DNA of 64,000 nt from Lacinutrix sp. MedPE-SW (GCF_001874145.1 NZ_MPCX01000001.1:421731-485730), one strand, 5' to 3'; counted from the first letter of the stretch, positions 41,840-50,124 are shown. Made by a program: numbers and translations. Notes: a model not told the origin generated them from the sequence alone.

Positions 41840-43261
41840 ATGGCAGAACAAGGTCAAGATAATTTTAGAGACACCATTGGCACGCTAAATGAAGAAGGAA
41901 AGCGTGCTTGGGTGTTTCCTAAAAAACCAAATGGTAAATGGTACGAGTATCGCAAATATGTAAGTTACGTATTGCTTATCTTTTTATTCTCTGCACCTTT
42001 TATTAAAATTAATGGTAACCAGTTTTTAATGTTTAACGTCTTAGAACGCCGTTTTAATATTTTTGGTTATCCTTTTTGGCCACAAGATTTTCATTTGTTT
42101 GTTATTATAATGCTTGTAGGTGTTGTATTTGTTATACTCTTTACAGTGGCATTTGGACGTTTATTTTGTGGATGGGTTTGCCCACAAACTATTTTTATGG
42201 AAATGGTTTTTAGACGTATTGAATACTGGATTGACGGTGATAGAGGTAAACAATTACGCCTTAGTAAAATGAAATGGAACGCCGAGAAAATAAAAAAAAG
42301 AGTGCTAAAATGGTTTATCTTTTTTCTTATTTCTTTTGCTATTGCCAATGTATTTTTAGCCTATCTTATAGGTAGTGATCAACTAATAAGATACATTACA
42401 GATGGCCCATCACAACATATTAGTACTTTAGTTTCTTTATTAATATTTACTGGCGTATTTTATTTTGTATTCGCGTGGTTTAGGGAGCAAGTTTGCATAA
42501 TTGCTTGCCCTTACGGACGTCTCCAAGGTGTATTGTTAGACAATAAATCTATAATAGTTGCTTATGATCATAAACGCGGAGAAAAAGAAACAGGTCGAGC
42601 AAAATTTAAAAAAAATGAAAACAGATCAACTACTGGTAAAGGCGATTGTATTGATTGTTTTGCCTGTGTTCATGTTTGCCCAACAGGAATAGACATTCGT
42701 AATGGCACACAATTAGAGTGTGTAAACTGTACTGCATGTATAGATGCTTGCGATCACATGATGGAAGCCGTAAACCTTCCTAAAGGTTTAATAAGGTATG
42801 CTAGTGAAGATAATATTGAGAAAAAAGAGAAATTTAAATTTACTCCTCGACTTAAAGGCTATGTTTCTGTCCTAGCTATTTTAATCGCAGTACTTATTGG
42901 GATGCTTTTTTTAAGAAATGATATTGAAGCTAAAATATTAAGATTACCAGGTCAATTATACGAACGAAAAGCAAATAATATTATTAGCAATGTATACACT
43001 TATAAATTGGTAAATAAAACAACGAAAGATATAGATAATGTTCATTTTAAACTACTATCACATCAAGGCACAATTAGATTAGTTTCTCATGATGATTTTA
43101 TAGTTAAAGAGCAAGGTCTCGCAGAAGGTACATTATTTATTGATTTAAATGCAAATGAATTAAAAGCAGATAAAAACCGACTAGAAATAGGTGTTTATAG
43201 TGGTGATGTTTTAATTGAAACAACAACTACTGCTTTTTTAGGACCAAGAAGTTATAGATAA
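41840..43261 (+). CDS. ccoG: cbb3 oxidase accessory protein CcoG (FixG), iron-sulfur
   Basis: The 473-residue protein has several membrane helices and the NapH/FixG-type motifs FCGWVCPQTIF and IACPYGRLQG. A ferredoxin-like segment carries two 4Fe-4S cysteine sets (CIDCFACVHVCPTG and CVNCTACIDACDHM), and the C-terminus is a periplasmic Ig-like domain (~370-473). CcoG acts in copper delivery to CcoN. It starts 3 bp after ccoP. Confidence 0.95.
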   Translation: MAEQGQDNFRDTIGTLNEEGKRAWVFPKKPNGKWYEYRKYVSYVLLIFLFSAPFIKINGNQFLMFNVLERRFNIFGYPFWPQDFHLFVIIMLVGVVFVILFTVAFGRLFCGWVCPQTIFMEMVFRRIEYWIDGDRGKQLRLSKMKWNAEKIKKRVLKWFIFFLISFAIANVFLAYLIGSDQLIRYITDGPSQHISTLVSLLIFTGVFYFVFAWFREQVCIIACPYGRLQGVLLDNKSIIVAYDHKRGEKETGRAKFKKNENRSTTGKGDCIDCFACVHVCPTGIDIRNGTQLECVNCTACIDACDHMMEAVNLPKGLIRYASEDNIEKKEKFKFTPRLKGYVSVLAILIAVLIGMLFLRNDIEAKILRLPGQLYERKANNIISNVYTYKLVNKTTKDIDNVHFKLLSHQGTIRLVSHDDFIVKEQGLAEGTLFIDLNANELKADKNRLEIGVYSGDVLIETTTTAFLGPRSYR

Positions 43262-43282
43262 AAAAACATAAAATTGAAAGTT

Positions 43283-43729
43283 ATGAAATGGAATTGGGGA
43301 ACTGGTATTGTAGTAGGAATGTTAGCTTTTATGAGCTTTATATTATACTTAGTTATTACTATGAGTACAAATGAAAAATATAGTCATGATTTGGTAACTG
43401 AAGAGTATTATGAAAAGGAAATGCTTTACCAAAGAGAGATTGATGCAGAAACAAACACTTACAACTTAAAAGAAAAAATTAAAAACACTAAGACTAATAA
43501 CGGTTGGTTATTAGAGTTTCCTAAAGAATTAGAACCTTCTAAAATTAAAGGAAAAGTGTTCCTGTATAGACCGTCTAACGAAAAGTTAGATTTCAACATG
43601 CCGTTGAATCTAACATCTTCTAATTTGCTCATACCTGACAATAAGATGTTAGACGGTCGTTGGAACATTACTATAGACTGGGAATATGATGGAACAAAGT
43701 ATATGTATAAAAAACAAATTTTATACTAA
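43283..43729 (+). CDS. ccoH: FixH/CcoH family oxidase assembly protein
   Basis: The protein has 148 residues from ATG (MKWNWGTGIVVGMLAF). A TTG three codons earlier (43274) is possible but less typical. It has one membrane helix (GTGIVVGMLAFMSFILYLVIT) and the FixH-type signature DLVTEEYYEKEMLYQREIDA, followed by a periplasmic beta domain. FixH/CcoH helps assembly of cbb3 oxidase. The stop shares its last base with the next ATG (TAATG). Confidence 0.92.
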   Translation: MKWNWGTGIVVGMLAFMSFILYLVITMSTNEKYSHDLVTEEYYEKEMLYQREIDAETNTYNLKEKIKNTKTNNGWLLEFPKELEPSKIKGKVFLYRPSNEKLDFNMPLNLTSSNLLIPDNKMLDGRWNITIDWEYDGTKYMYKKQILY

Positions 43730-44436
43730 TGCTTTACTCGGCACTTATATTTGGTTTACTTGGAAGCTTTCATTGCGTAGGAATGTGTGGTCCCATTGCC
43801 TTTTTACTTCCTTTAGATAGAAAAAATAAAACGAATCGGATTTTACAATTATTAAGTTACCATTCAGGACGCATTCTTACTTACTCTGTATTGGGTTTAC
43901 TTTTTGGTGTAATTGGCAAAAGTTTAAATTTGTTTGGTCTCCAGCAACAAATATCTATTGTCATTGGAGTTTTAATGATTGTTTTTATATTAATTCCGTC
44001 AAACATATTTAATCGTTATAACTTTTCTAAACCTATTTATAAGCTAGTTTCTAGAGTAAAAACTAAAATGGGTAAAGAATTAAAAAACAAAAAAAAGAGT
44101 ACTTTTTTTACTATTGGCTATCTAAACGGATTGCTACCATGTGGCTTAGTATATATGGCTATTTTTGGCGCACTGGCTACTGGAAGTGCTTACAAAGGCA
44201 GCTTATATATGGCTATTTTTGGTTTAGGTACTGTACCACTTATGACTACTGCCATATATTTAAGCAATTTTTTAACAAACAAAATTAAGGGTCGTGTTTT
44301 AAAAGTAATTCCCATTTTTGTTATTATAATTGGACTTTTCTTTATTTTAAGAGGCTTAGGCTTGGATATCCCGTATTTATCTCCTTCTGAAATGGTTACT
44401 ATTGAACAAGTAAATGCAAAATATAATTGCCACTAA
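43729..44436 (+). CDS. SafE/TauE-like membrane protein of the cco cluster
   Basis: The 235-residue membrane protein has about six helices and the motif GLLGSFHCVGMCGPIAFLLP (residues 7-26), and later YLNGLLPCGLVYMA. This is the 'sulfite exporter TauE/SafE-like' family that sits at the end of cco operons and is thought to take part in copper or heme handling for the oxidase. True sulfite export is not implied. It ends the plus-strand operon, before a terminator shared with hemN. Confidence 0.88.
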   Translation: MLYSALIFGLLGSFHCVGMCGPIAFLLPLDRKNKTNRILQLLSYHSGRILTYSVLGLLFGVIGKSLNLFGLQQQISIVIGVLMIVFILIPSNIFNRYNFSKPIYKLVSRVKTKMGKELKNKKKSTFFTIGYLNGLLPCGLVYMAIFGALATGSAYKGSLYMAIFGLGTVPLMTTAIYLSNFLTNKIKGRVLKVIPIFVIIIGLFFILRGLGLDIPYLSPSEMVTIEQVNAKYNCH

Positions 44437-44475
44437 AAATATTAATAACGCTTTTTTTAGCTATACCTCTATAAA

Positions 44476-44510
44476 AAAAGGAAATCACTGTTTTAATAGT
44501 ATTTCCTTTT
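44476..44510. terminator. Bidirectional terminator between the cco operon and hemN
   Basis: A 10-bp stem AAAAGGAAAT / ATTTCCTTTT, extended by ACT/AGT in the loop, has A-rich and T-rich flanks. It lies between the convergent SafE-like and hemN genes. Confidence 0.85.
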
Positions 44511-44535
44511 ACATTATACCCTTAAAATAGATGAG

Positions 44536-45900
44536 TTAAATTGTCATAGAAAATAGTTTGGTTTCAGGTTTATTTCTTTGCAATCTTAAATCGAATGGTA
44601 AACAAATGTTTCTTACAAATGGTTGTCCTTTTTCGGTAACAACAATCTGTTTATTTCCTATTTCAATTAGACCATCTTTTTCTAATTCTTTTAATTTAAT
44701 TAAAACATCATTTAATTCTTTAAAATTTAAAGCATCGTCTTCCCAATTGGTTTTAAAATTACACATAAGATTAAGAATATGTTGTCTTATTTTTAAATCT
44801 TCATCATTTAATATATGCCCTCTAAATACAGGAATAATATCGTTATTAACTAAGTCTTTATAGGCCTCTATATTTTTAGTGTTTTGAGCAAAACCATACC
44901 AACTATCACTAATTGATGATGCACCTAAACCTATCATTAATTTTGTTTTAGAAGCGGTATAACCCATAAAGTTTCTGTGAAGCTTTCCTTCTTTTTGTGC
45001 TTTGTACAAAGTGTCTGTTGGTAAAGCAAAATGGTCCATCCCTATTTCAAAATATCCTGCATCCAATAATAGTTTTTTTCCTATTTGATACTGCCTGCTT
45101 TTTTGAGAAGCTGATGGTAAAGCTTCAGTACTAAAACCGCGTTGCCCATTACCTTTTATCCACGGTACATGTGCATAACTATAAAATGCAATACGATCTG
45201 GTTTTAGCTCTATAGTTTTATATATTGTATTACGTACATCATCTTCGGTTTGAAACGGTAAACCAAAAATAATATCATGTCCTACAGAAGTAAAGCCCAT
45301 ATTTCGTGAGGCTTCTGTAACGCGTTTTACGTTTTCAAAAGGTTGTATACGATGTATTGCTTTTTGAACTTTTAAATTATAATCTTGTACTCCATAACTT
45401 ACACGTTTAAAATTGAAAGCACTAAACATTTTAAGGTGATCGTTTGTTGTGTTATTTGGATGACCTTCAAAACTCAATTCACAATCGTCTCTAAACTTTC
45501 CAATTCTGTCAATAGTTTGAAGTAGTGTTCTTATATTTTCTACACTAAAAAAAGTAGGTGTGCCTCCTCCAAGGTGTAATTCTTTTATATTTGGCCTTTT
45601 GCCTAGTATAGCTTTATATAACTTAAATTCTTTTATAAGCGCTTCAATATATGGCAATTCTACGGCGTGATTTTTAGTGATGCGTTTATGACAGCCACAA
45701 AAAGTACACATACTTTCACAAAATGGAAGATGTATATATAAGCTTATACCTTCTGTATCATTAGTTTCTTCAAAGCTTTTTATTAATGAAGTTTTCCAGT
45801 TTTTTAAAGAAAAAGAATCTACATTCCAATAAGGTACTGTTGGATAACTTGTATACCTTGGTCCTGCTACATTATATTTTGATATTAAAGTGCTGTCCAT
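44536..45900 (-). CDS. hemN: Oxygen-independent coproporphyrinogen III oxidase (radical SAM)
   Basis: The 454-residue enzyme has the radical-SAM cluster motif CESMCTFCGCHK (~61-72), the glycine-rich HLGGGTPTFF, the substrate region RVSYGVQDYNLKVQKAI and the HemN C-terminal domain. It makes protoporphyrinogen IX without oxygen, which supplies heme for cbb3 oxidase when O2 is scarce. Its promoter carries a perfect Fnr-type dyad, which ties it to the cco regulon. It is the last gene before the right island end. Confidence 0.96.
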   Translation of the reverse strand: MDSTLISKYNVAGPRYTSYPTVPYWNVDSFSLKNWKTSLIKSFEETNDTEGISLYIHLPFCESMCTFCGCHKRITKNHAVELPYIEALIKEFKLYKAILGKRPNIKELHLGGGTPTFFSVENIRTLLQTIDRIGKFRDDCELSFEGHPNNTTNDHLKMFSAFNFKRVSYGVQDYNLKVQKAIHRIQPFENVKRVTEASRNMGFTSVGHDIIFGLPFQTEDDVRNTIYKTIELKPDRIAFYSYAHVPWIKGNGQRGFSTEALPSASQKSRQYQIGKKLLLDAGYFEIGMDHFALPTDTLYKAQKEGKLHRNFMGYTASKTKLMIGLGASSISDSWYGFAQNTKNIEAYKDLVNNDIIPVFRGHILNDEDLKIRQHILNLMCNFKTNWEDDALNFKELNDVLIKLKELEKDGLIEIGNKQIVVTEKGQPFVRNICLPFDLRLQRNKPETKLFSMTI

Positions 45901-46116
45901 TTTTATTTTTTATTTTTTTTGAAACATTAAATAGTCGATTAAACTATTCTATAAATAGTAAACCTAAATAACCTTTAAAAACACTATTGGAATAAAAAAG
46001 ACTGCCATGAATTATAACTTATAAAAGGAGAATGGTTTAAATAAGTAATTAAAAGTGTGACCTTTTATTACCAATAAAAGTCTTTAAAACTTTAATAGTA
46101 CTTTGTTTGATTGAGA

Positions 46117-46124
46117 CAAATTTA
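46117..46124 (-). promoter_or_regulatory. -7 element of the hemN promoter
   Basis: The minus strand reads TAAATTTG, a full TAnnTTTG match. Its last base is exactly 36.5 bp from the centre of the Fnr-type dyad. No TTG -33 element is needed if Fnr activates as class II. The predicted leader is about 210 bases. Confidence 0.7.
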
Positions 46125-46146
46125 GAATAAGAAGATATCCTATAAG

Positions 46147-46160
46147 ATGACAAATGTCAT
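46147..46160 (-). promoter_or_regulatory. Fnr-type operator upstream of hemN
   Basis: ATGACAAATGTCAT is a perfect ATGAC-N4-GTCAT dyad at about -41 relative to the hemN start predicted from the -7 element. It differs from the ccoI site by one base in the spacer. Confidence 0.75.
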
Positions 46161-46353
46161 GTTTCTTTTTTTGGATACTGTTTTCCATAAGAACATTGGA
46201 AAACTAGTTGTTATATTTTCTAATTTAAGAATTAAAATTTCACTAAAATCATCCAATAATTTTCACTTAAAACATTCTCCTAAAACACGCTATAAAATTT
46301 GATTTTATTTTCTAAATTGCAGTTAACAATATTTTTTAACCAAAAGGTTAAAC

Positions 46354-46397
46354 TGCATACGATTTGCATACGATTTGCATACGGTTTTGAATACACG
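46354..46397 (+). repeat. Right arm-type tandem repeats, 11-bp period
   Basis: Four contiguous 11-bp units occur: TGCATACGATT (46354-46364), TGCATACGATT (46365-46375), TGCATACGGTT (46376-46386) and the diverged TTGAATACACG (46387-46397). The same unit and the diverged GAATAC variant occur, in the same orientation, at the left island end. The array lies 49 bp inside the right core. The likely role is integrase arm binding. Confidence 0.75.
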
Positions 46398-46445
46398 AAG
46401 CTTGGAAACCCCTATAAACAGGCGATTTCTTTTTTCTTAAATTAG

Positions 46446-46460
46446 TTCATAACCCGGAGG
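46446..46460 (+). repeat. Right attachment-core repeat (attR)
   Basis: TTCATAACCCGGAGG is identical to the tRNA-Met anticodon-arm sequence at 18908-18922, in the same orientation. The bases that follow (TTTAAGAGTATAAAATTT) do not resemble the rest of a tRNA, so no displaced tRNA fragment remains. It ends 16 bp before the stop of the next gene. Confidence 0.75.
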
Positions 46461-46476
46461 TTTAAGAGTATAAAAT

Positions 46477-46836
46477 TTAATTTAAATTATTTATCTGGCT
46501 GTCAATTCTAAAGCAACGTTCTTTTCCTAAATATAATGGATTGCCATGCTTTTCTGACCAAAATCCATCAAGAATATCTTTAGTAATACATTTGTAAACT
46601 ACCACTCCTTTTAAGACTTCATTAGATTCGCCTTTATAATTAAAATTTATAACTAAAATATTATCATGAAAAAAGCCTTTACCAAATTGCTTCTGGTTAT
46701 TATTAATAAGCCATTTAGCTAAAACTCTATTATTATCATCTAATGATAATTCTAAAGTTCCTTTATAAGTGGCTTCTTTTTGGTCTTGATTTGTACCAAT
46801 AATATTATACTTACCAGGTAAATTATGTAGTTGCAT
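46477..46836 (-). CDS. Unknown small protein downstream of the LacI regulator
   Basis: The 119-residue soluble protein has no signal peptide and a beta-rich pattern (GKYNIIGTNQDQKEATYKGTL, NILVINFNYKG, VLKGVVVYKCI), suggesting a small barrel. I do not recognise a named family. It follows the LacI gene by 12 bp and so forms an operon with it. It is the first gene outside the right island boundary. Confidence 0.6.
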   Translation of the reverse strand: MQLHNLPGKYNIIGTNQDQKEATYKGTLELSLDDNNRVLAKWLINNNQKQFGKGFFHDNILVINFNYKGESNEVLKGVVVYKCITKDILDGFWSEKHGNPLYLGKERCFRIDSQINNLN

Positions 46837-46848
46837 AGAAACTTCTAT

Positions 46849-47850
46849 TTATAATGTAGTTTCTCTCAATTCTAAAGTTGTTTTTATTATACTAGTCGTT
46901 GGTTTAATTTTAGTATTACTATTTATAATTTCTATTACTTTTTTAACAGATGCTGCACCTAATAACTCTGGATTTTGCTCTATTGTAGATAGTTTAGGAT
47001 TTGTGAATTTTAATACGTTATTACTTGAAAAGCCAATTAAAGATAAATCTTTAGGGATACTTATATTTAATTTTAAAGCTTTATTTAATATAATTACACC
47101 AGACGTATTATCTATAGCAATTATACCGTCTACCTTATTTTTATTAGCCTTTATAAAATCTTCAATTTCTTGCTCTTGATTATCTGGATTTTTTATATTT
47201 AATATTATTGGTTCTTGTTGAGTTTCTTTTAAGGCTTCATTGTAACCATTAATTCTTAAATTAGCTACATTTAAACCACTAATATTACTTACTAAGGCTA
47301 TACTAGTTCTTCCTTCCCCAATTAAATGTTTTGTTGCATTATAAGTTGCCTCATAATCATCTGCAATTATTTTATTACAATTTATAACATCAAAAAATCT
47401 ATCGAAAATTACTAAGGGATATTTTTGATTTATAATATTGTTAAAATGAGATTTATCTTTTTTAACTTGGGTTTCTTCTGCTACAGAAAGAATAAAACCA
47501 TCCACACTTCCGTTTGAAAGTAAATCGAGTGTCTTTTTTTCTTTTTCAATAGATTCATTACTTAAACATGTAATAATATTATAACCTTGTTTGGTAGCTT
47601 CTTCTTCAATACCTAGCAATGCTTTTGCAAAAAAATAATTTAAAATATTAGGAATGATTACACCAATGGTTTTTGTGCTACGTTTTTTTAAATTTAATGC
47701 ACTTTGATTAGGTCTATAATTATATTTTTCTGCTATACTTTTAACTTTTGCAATTGTTACATCGCTAATTTCCGGACTGTCGTGTAATGCTTTAGATACA
47801 GTTGACACAGATACTTGTAATTCTTCAGCTATCTTTTTTAAAGTTATCAT
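46849..47850 (-). CDS. LacI-family transcriptional regulator
   Basis: The 333-residue protein has an N-terminal LacI helix-turn-helix (ITLKKIAEELQVSVSTVSKAL, residues 2-22, then YNYRPNQSALNLKKRST hinge) and a periplasmic-binding-protein-like effector domain (TIGVIIPNILNYFFAKAL to the end). It sits downstream of the glucan locus in the same orientation, after a terminator, so it is a candidate repressor of glucan or glucose genes. No clear LacI-type palindrome was found before susC. Confidence 0.92.
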   Translation of the reverse strand: MITLKKIAEELQVSVSTVSKALHDSPEISDVTIAKVKSIAEKYNYRPNQSALNLKKRSTKTIGVIIPNILNYFFAKALLGIEEEATKQGYNIITCLSNESIEKEKKTLDLLSNGSVDGFILSVAEETQVKKDKSHFNNIINQKYPLVIFDRFFDVINCNKIIADDYEATYNATKHLIGEGRTSIALVSNISGLNVANLRINGYNEALKETQQEPIILNIKNPDNQEQEIEDFIKANKNKVDGIIAIDNTSGVIILNKALKLNISIPKDLSLIGFSSNNVLKFTNPKLSTIEQNPELLGAASVKKVIEIINSNTKIKPTTSIIKTTLELRETTL

Positions 47851-47872
47851 TATTACTAGGTTTAAAATGAAA

Positions 47873-47901
47873 AAGTGCGCTATAAAACATTTAGCGCACT
47901 T
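47873..47901 (-). terminator. Terminator at the end of the glucan-use operon
   Basis: A 10-bp stem AAGTGCGCTA / TAGCGCACTT with an 8-base loop is followed on the minus strand by a TTTTTCATTTT tract. It lies 29 bp after the stop of the T9SS-protein gene and before the LacI start. Confidence 0.88.
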
Positions 47902-47930
47902 AATATTCTATAGATAATTACAAAGTAAAA

Positions 47931-49346
47931 CTATTTTCGTATAAGTTTAACAGTTTTAGTACCTAGACTTGTTGTTATTTTAGCAAAATACAATCCTGTT
48001 TGTAGGTTATTAGCATTTATTCTTACTGTTTTTGCATTAGCTGTTACAATACTAACTTGTTTTCCTAATACATTATAAAGTTTAATATTAGTAATAGGCT
48101 TTGTTGCTGTTACGGTCCAATTATTTAATGTTGGGTTTGGAAATACTGTAAAGTTATTTGCATTAAATGTTTCTAAACTTAAAACTGAAGGTTGAATTAC
48201 TACACTACCTAAAGCCGTTTCATTAGAAGGGTTAGCATTTACACCTCTAACTGTAAAACCATATTGAATATTAGCCGCTGCAGGTTGTGTATTATTATAA
48301 CTAACAGAAAAATCTGTACCAACAGATAATGGAGAAGTTATTTCTTCTAACAAACCAAAACCAGCATCAAAGATTCTAATAAAAGCATATTCGTTATACA
48401 TAGGACTTAATGTATTGGATGCTACATTTCCTGTAAATGTAAATGATTCTCCAACTAATGAATTATCTTGAATTACAGTACTAGCTTCCATTTCCTTATT
48501 TCCTAAAAGTGTTGTTTGATCTACCCAAAAAGGATCTAATGGATTGTCTAGATAAGTATTAAAATTTGGTTGTAAAGTTATTGTATTTGCACCAGTGTCT
48601 AATACCGTTTTTAAATCTAAAACTCCCCAGCCACTACCAAAAACATATGCTCCTCCATTTGTAGGAGTTTCGAAAACATTCATAAATCCTCCCCAAGCAG
48701 CATTAGCATCTACATTTATAACACCATTAAATGGTTCTGTTGCTTCTGAAATTTTATTTGCTCCCCAAGTAATATTATCTACTAAAAGTTCTACATCTTC
48801 TGCTGTATCTGCTCCTCCACAGGTAAAATCTATAAATATTGCTATTTGTTCAATATTTAAATTTTCTGCGCTTATTGCACCGCCAGATATATCCCATGTT
48901 AAAGTTTCCCACGTATTAGCTGCAGATACTTGACCTTGTGCGTCTGTAATTTCAAAAACAGTACCATTTGTAGCATTTGCAAATTTCACACCTACAACAC
49001 CATTAGTACTGCTTCTATTTACATCCATACTTAAAGTTAAATTACTTGATACAGTAGCATCTAGCTCCCAAGAACCAAGAGTTCCATTAAAATTTGTAGC
49101 TCCGGCATAACATGGTGCTGCTCCTACCATATTTAGTTTTAAAACTTTTGTTGTAGCACTAGTATTTACTCCATTAGGCATAGGATTATCTATAATTTCG
49201 AAAGATGGTGCTGGTGGATCGAAAGTAGTCCAAGCATTAATATCGCCGTCTGGATCTGAAGGTTCGAATCCTAAAGTATAAACTTGCTGCTGTGAGTATC
49301 CTAAAAACATAGTTAATAGAATAGTTAAAAAAGTAATTTTTTTCAT
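47931..49346 (-). CDS. Secreted T9SS-sorted carbohydrate-binding-like protein
   Basis: The 471-residue protein has a signal peptide (MKKITFLTILLTMFLGYSQ). An N-terminal beta-sandwich (~20-200) resembles the CBM-like modules of the surface glycan-binding protein in this locus: Trp-rich, NTWETLTWDISGG, LNIEQIAIFIDF, LLVDNITWG. A middle domain follows. The C-terminal ~75 residues form a type A sorting signal (FTVFPNPTLNNWTV, NIKLYNVLGKQV, GLYFAKI, KTVKLIRK), so it is exported and anchored by the type IX system. No catalytic motif is seen. It probably captures polysaccharide at the cell surface. Confidence 0.85.
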   Translation of the reverse strand: MKKITFLTILLTMFLGYSQQQVYTLGFEPSDPDGDINAWTTFDPPAPSFEIIDNPMPNGVNTSATTKVLKLNMVGAAPCYAGATNFNGTLGSWELDATVSSNLTLSMDVNRSSTNGVVGVKFANATNGTVFEITDAQGQVSAANTWETLTWDISGGAISAENLNIEQIAIFIDFTCGGADTAEDVELLVDNITWGANKISEATEPFNGVINVDANAAWGGFMNVFETPTNGGAYVFGSGWGVLDLKTVLDTGANTITLQPNFNTYLDNPLDPFWVDQTTLLGNKEMEASTVIQDNSLVGESFTFTGNVASNTLSPMYNEYAFIRIFDAGFGLLEEITSPLSVGTDFSVSYNNTQPAAANIQYGFTVRGVNANPSNETALGSVVIQPSVLSLETFNANNFTVFPNPTLNNWTVTATKPITNIKLYNVLGKQVSIVTANAKTVRINANNLQTGLYFAKITTSLGTKTVKLIRK

Positions 49347-49365
49347 AATAAAAGGTATTAATTAA

Positions 49366-50124
49366 TTATTTGAGCTTGACTACTCTTACGTAATCAATAA
49401 TAAACTCTTGAGGGAATATAGAGTTATCTATTTCTGGCCCACCAAAATTTCCTCCTATTGCTAAATTTAAAATGATATAAAACGGTTTGTTAAAAGGCCA
49501 GGTTTTATCATTTTTTTCTTTTGGAGCAAACACATAAACCTCTTTATCGTCTATAAAAAAAGTGATATCGTTTTTTGTCCAATTTATTTTATAAGTATGA
49601 AAACCATTTTCTATGTTTTCAATTGTAGTAATTTTTGTGTTTTTTGAGTTCCCAAAACTATCTGGAGTATGAAGAGTTGTGTGAATTTTATGTGGTGCTT
49701 TACCAACATATTCCATTATATCTATTTCTCCGCAAGCTGGCCATGTTTTAGAGTCTATATCACTTCCTAACATCCATATTGCTGGCCACAACCCTTTACC
49801 TTGTGGTAGTTTAGCTCTTACTTCTACACTACCATATTGAAATTCTATTTTATTTTTTGTTGTAAGTTTTGATGCGTAATAATTACTATCGTTTTTAGTG
49901 GCTTTTATTACTAGTTTTCCATTTTTTATTGAAGCATTCTGTTTCGTATAAAATTGCTTCTCATTATTTCCCCAACCGCAAAGGTTAGGACATCCGTTTC
50001 CTAGTTCGAAATTCCAATATTTTAAATTTATTTCGTTTGATTCAAAATTGTCTTCAAAAATTACTTGATTTTCATTTTTACATGAAAAAAAAATTAATAC
50101 TAAAATGAAGACAGCATTTTTCAT
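49366..50124 (-). CDS. GH16 lipoprotein endo-beta-1,3-glucanase (laminarinase)
   Basis: The 252-residue protein begins with a lipoprotein signal (VFILVLIFFSCKNE, lipobox Cys15) and then a compact GH16 catalytic domain. The active-site line CGEIDIMEYVG contains the E-I-D-x-x-E triad, preceded by WPAIWMLGSD and followed by the expected FYIILNLAIGGNFGGPEID. The specificity is likely beta-1,3-glucan or laminarin. It overlaps the GH3 gene upstream by 4 bp. It is the minimal form of the two GH16 enzymes in this locus. Confidence 0.93.
   Translation of the reverse strand: MKNAVFILVLIFFSCKNENQVIFEDNFESNEINLKYWNFELGNGCPNLCGWGNNEKQFYTKQNASIKNGKLVIKATKNDSNYYASKLTTKNKIEFQYGSVEVRAKLPQGKGLWPAIWMLGSDIDSKTWPACGEIDIMEYVGKAPHKIHTTLHTPDSFGNSKNTKITTIENIENGFHTYKINWTKNDITFFIDDKEVYVFAPKEKNDKTWPFNKPFYIILNLAIGGNFGGPEIDNSIFPQEFIIDYVRVVKLK

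Larger units (their letters stand above)
18908..46460. mobile_element. Putative 27.5-kb integrative island in tRNA-Met
   Basis: The interval is bounded by 15-bp direct repeats of the tRNA-Met anticodon arm. A tyrosine recombinase sits just inside the left end, and phased TGCATACGATT repeats lie inside both ends (19032-19066 and 46354-46397). Cargo: small unknown genes, a type I restriction operon with extra nuclease genes, an exported protein, and the fnr-cco-hemN respiration cluster. No conjugation, relaxase or phage structural gene is visible, so it would be non-self-transmissible or mobilised by helpers. A weakness is that no displaced tRNA 3' half follows the right core, so that end may have decayed or the model may be incomplete. 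Confidence 0.65.
45901..46476. other. 576-bp non-coding region: hemN promoter, right arm repeats and attachment core
   Basis: No credible gene is present. From left to right it holds a ~210-bp hemN leader, the -7 element and Fnr-type dyad of hemN, an AT-rich filler, tandem TGCATACGATT repeats, and the 15-bp tRNA-Met core, followed at once by the 3' end of the next operon. The long leader before hemN contains no obvious riboswitch. Confidence 0.7.

Noticed and set aside
43729..44436. True sulfite or taurine exporter
   Set aside because: The HCVGMCGP motif and position at the end of the cco operon point to an oxidase-linked SafE-like protein rather than sulfonate metabolism.
46354..46397. CRISPR-like array
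   Set aside because: The units are 11 bp with no spacers and no cas genes nearby; integrase arm sites explain them better.
18908..46460. Prophage or conjugative element
   Set aside because: No capsid, tail, terminase, relaxase, coupling or T4SS gene is visible, so only an integrative island is claimed.
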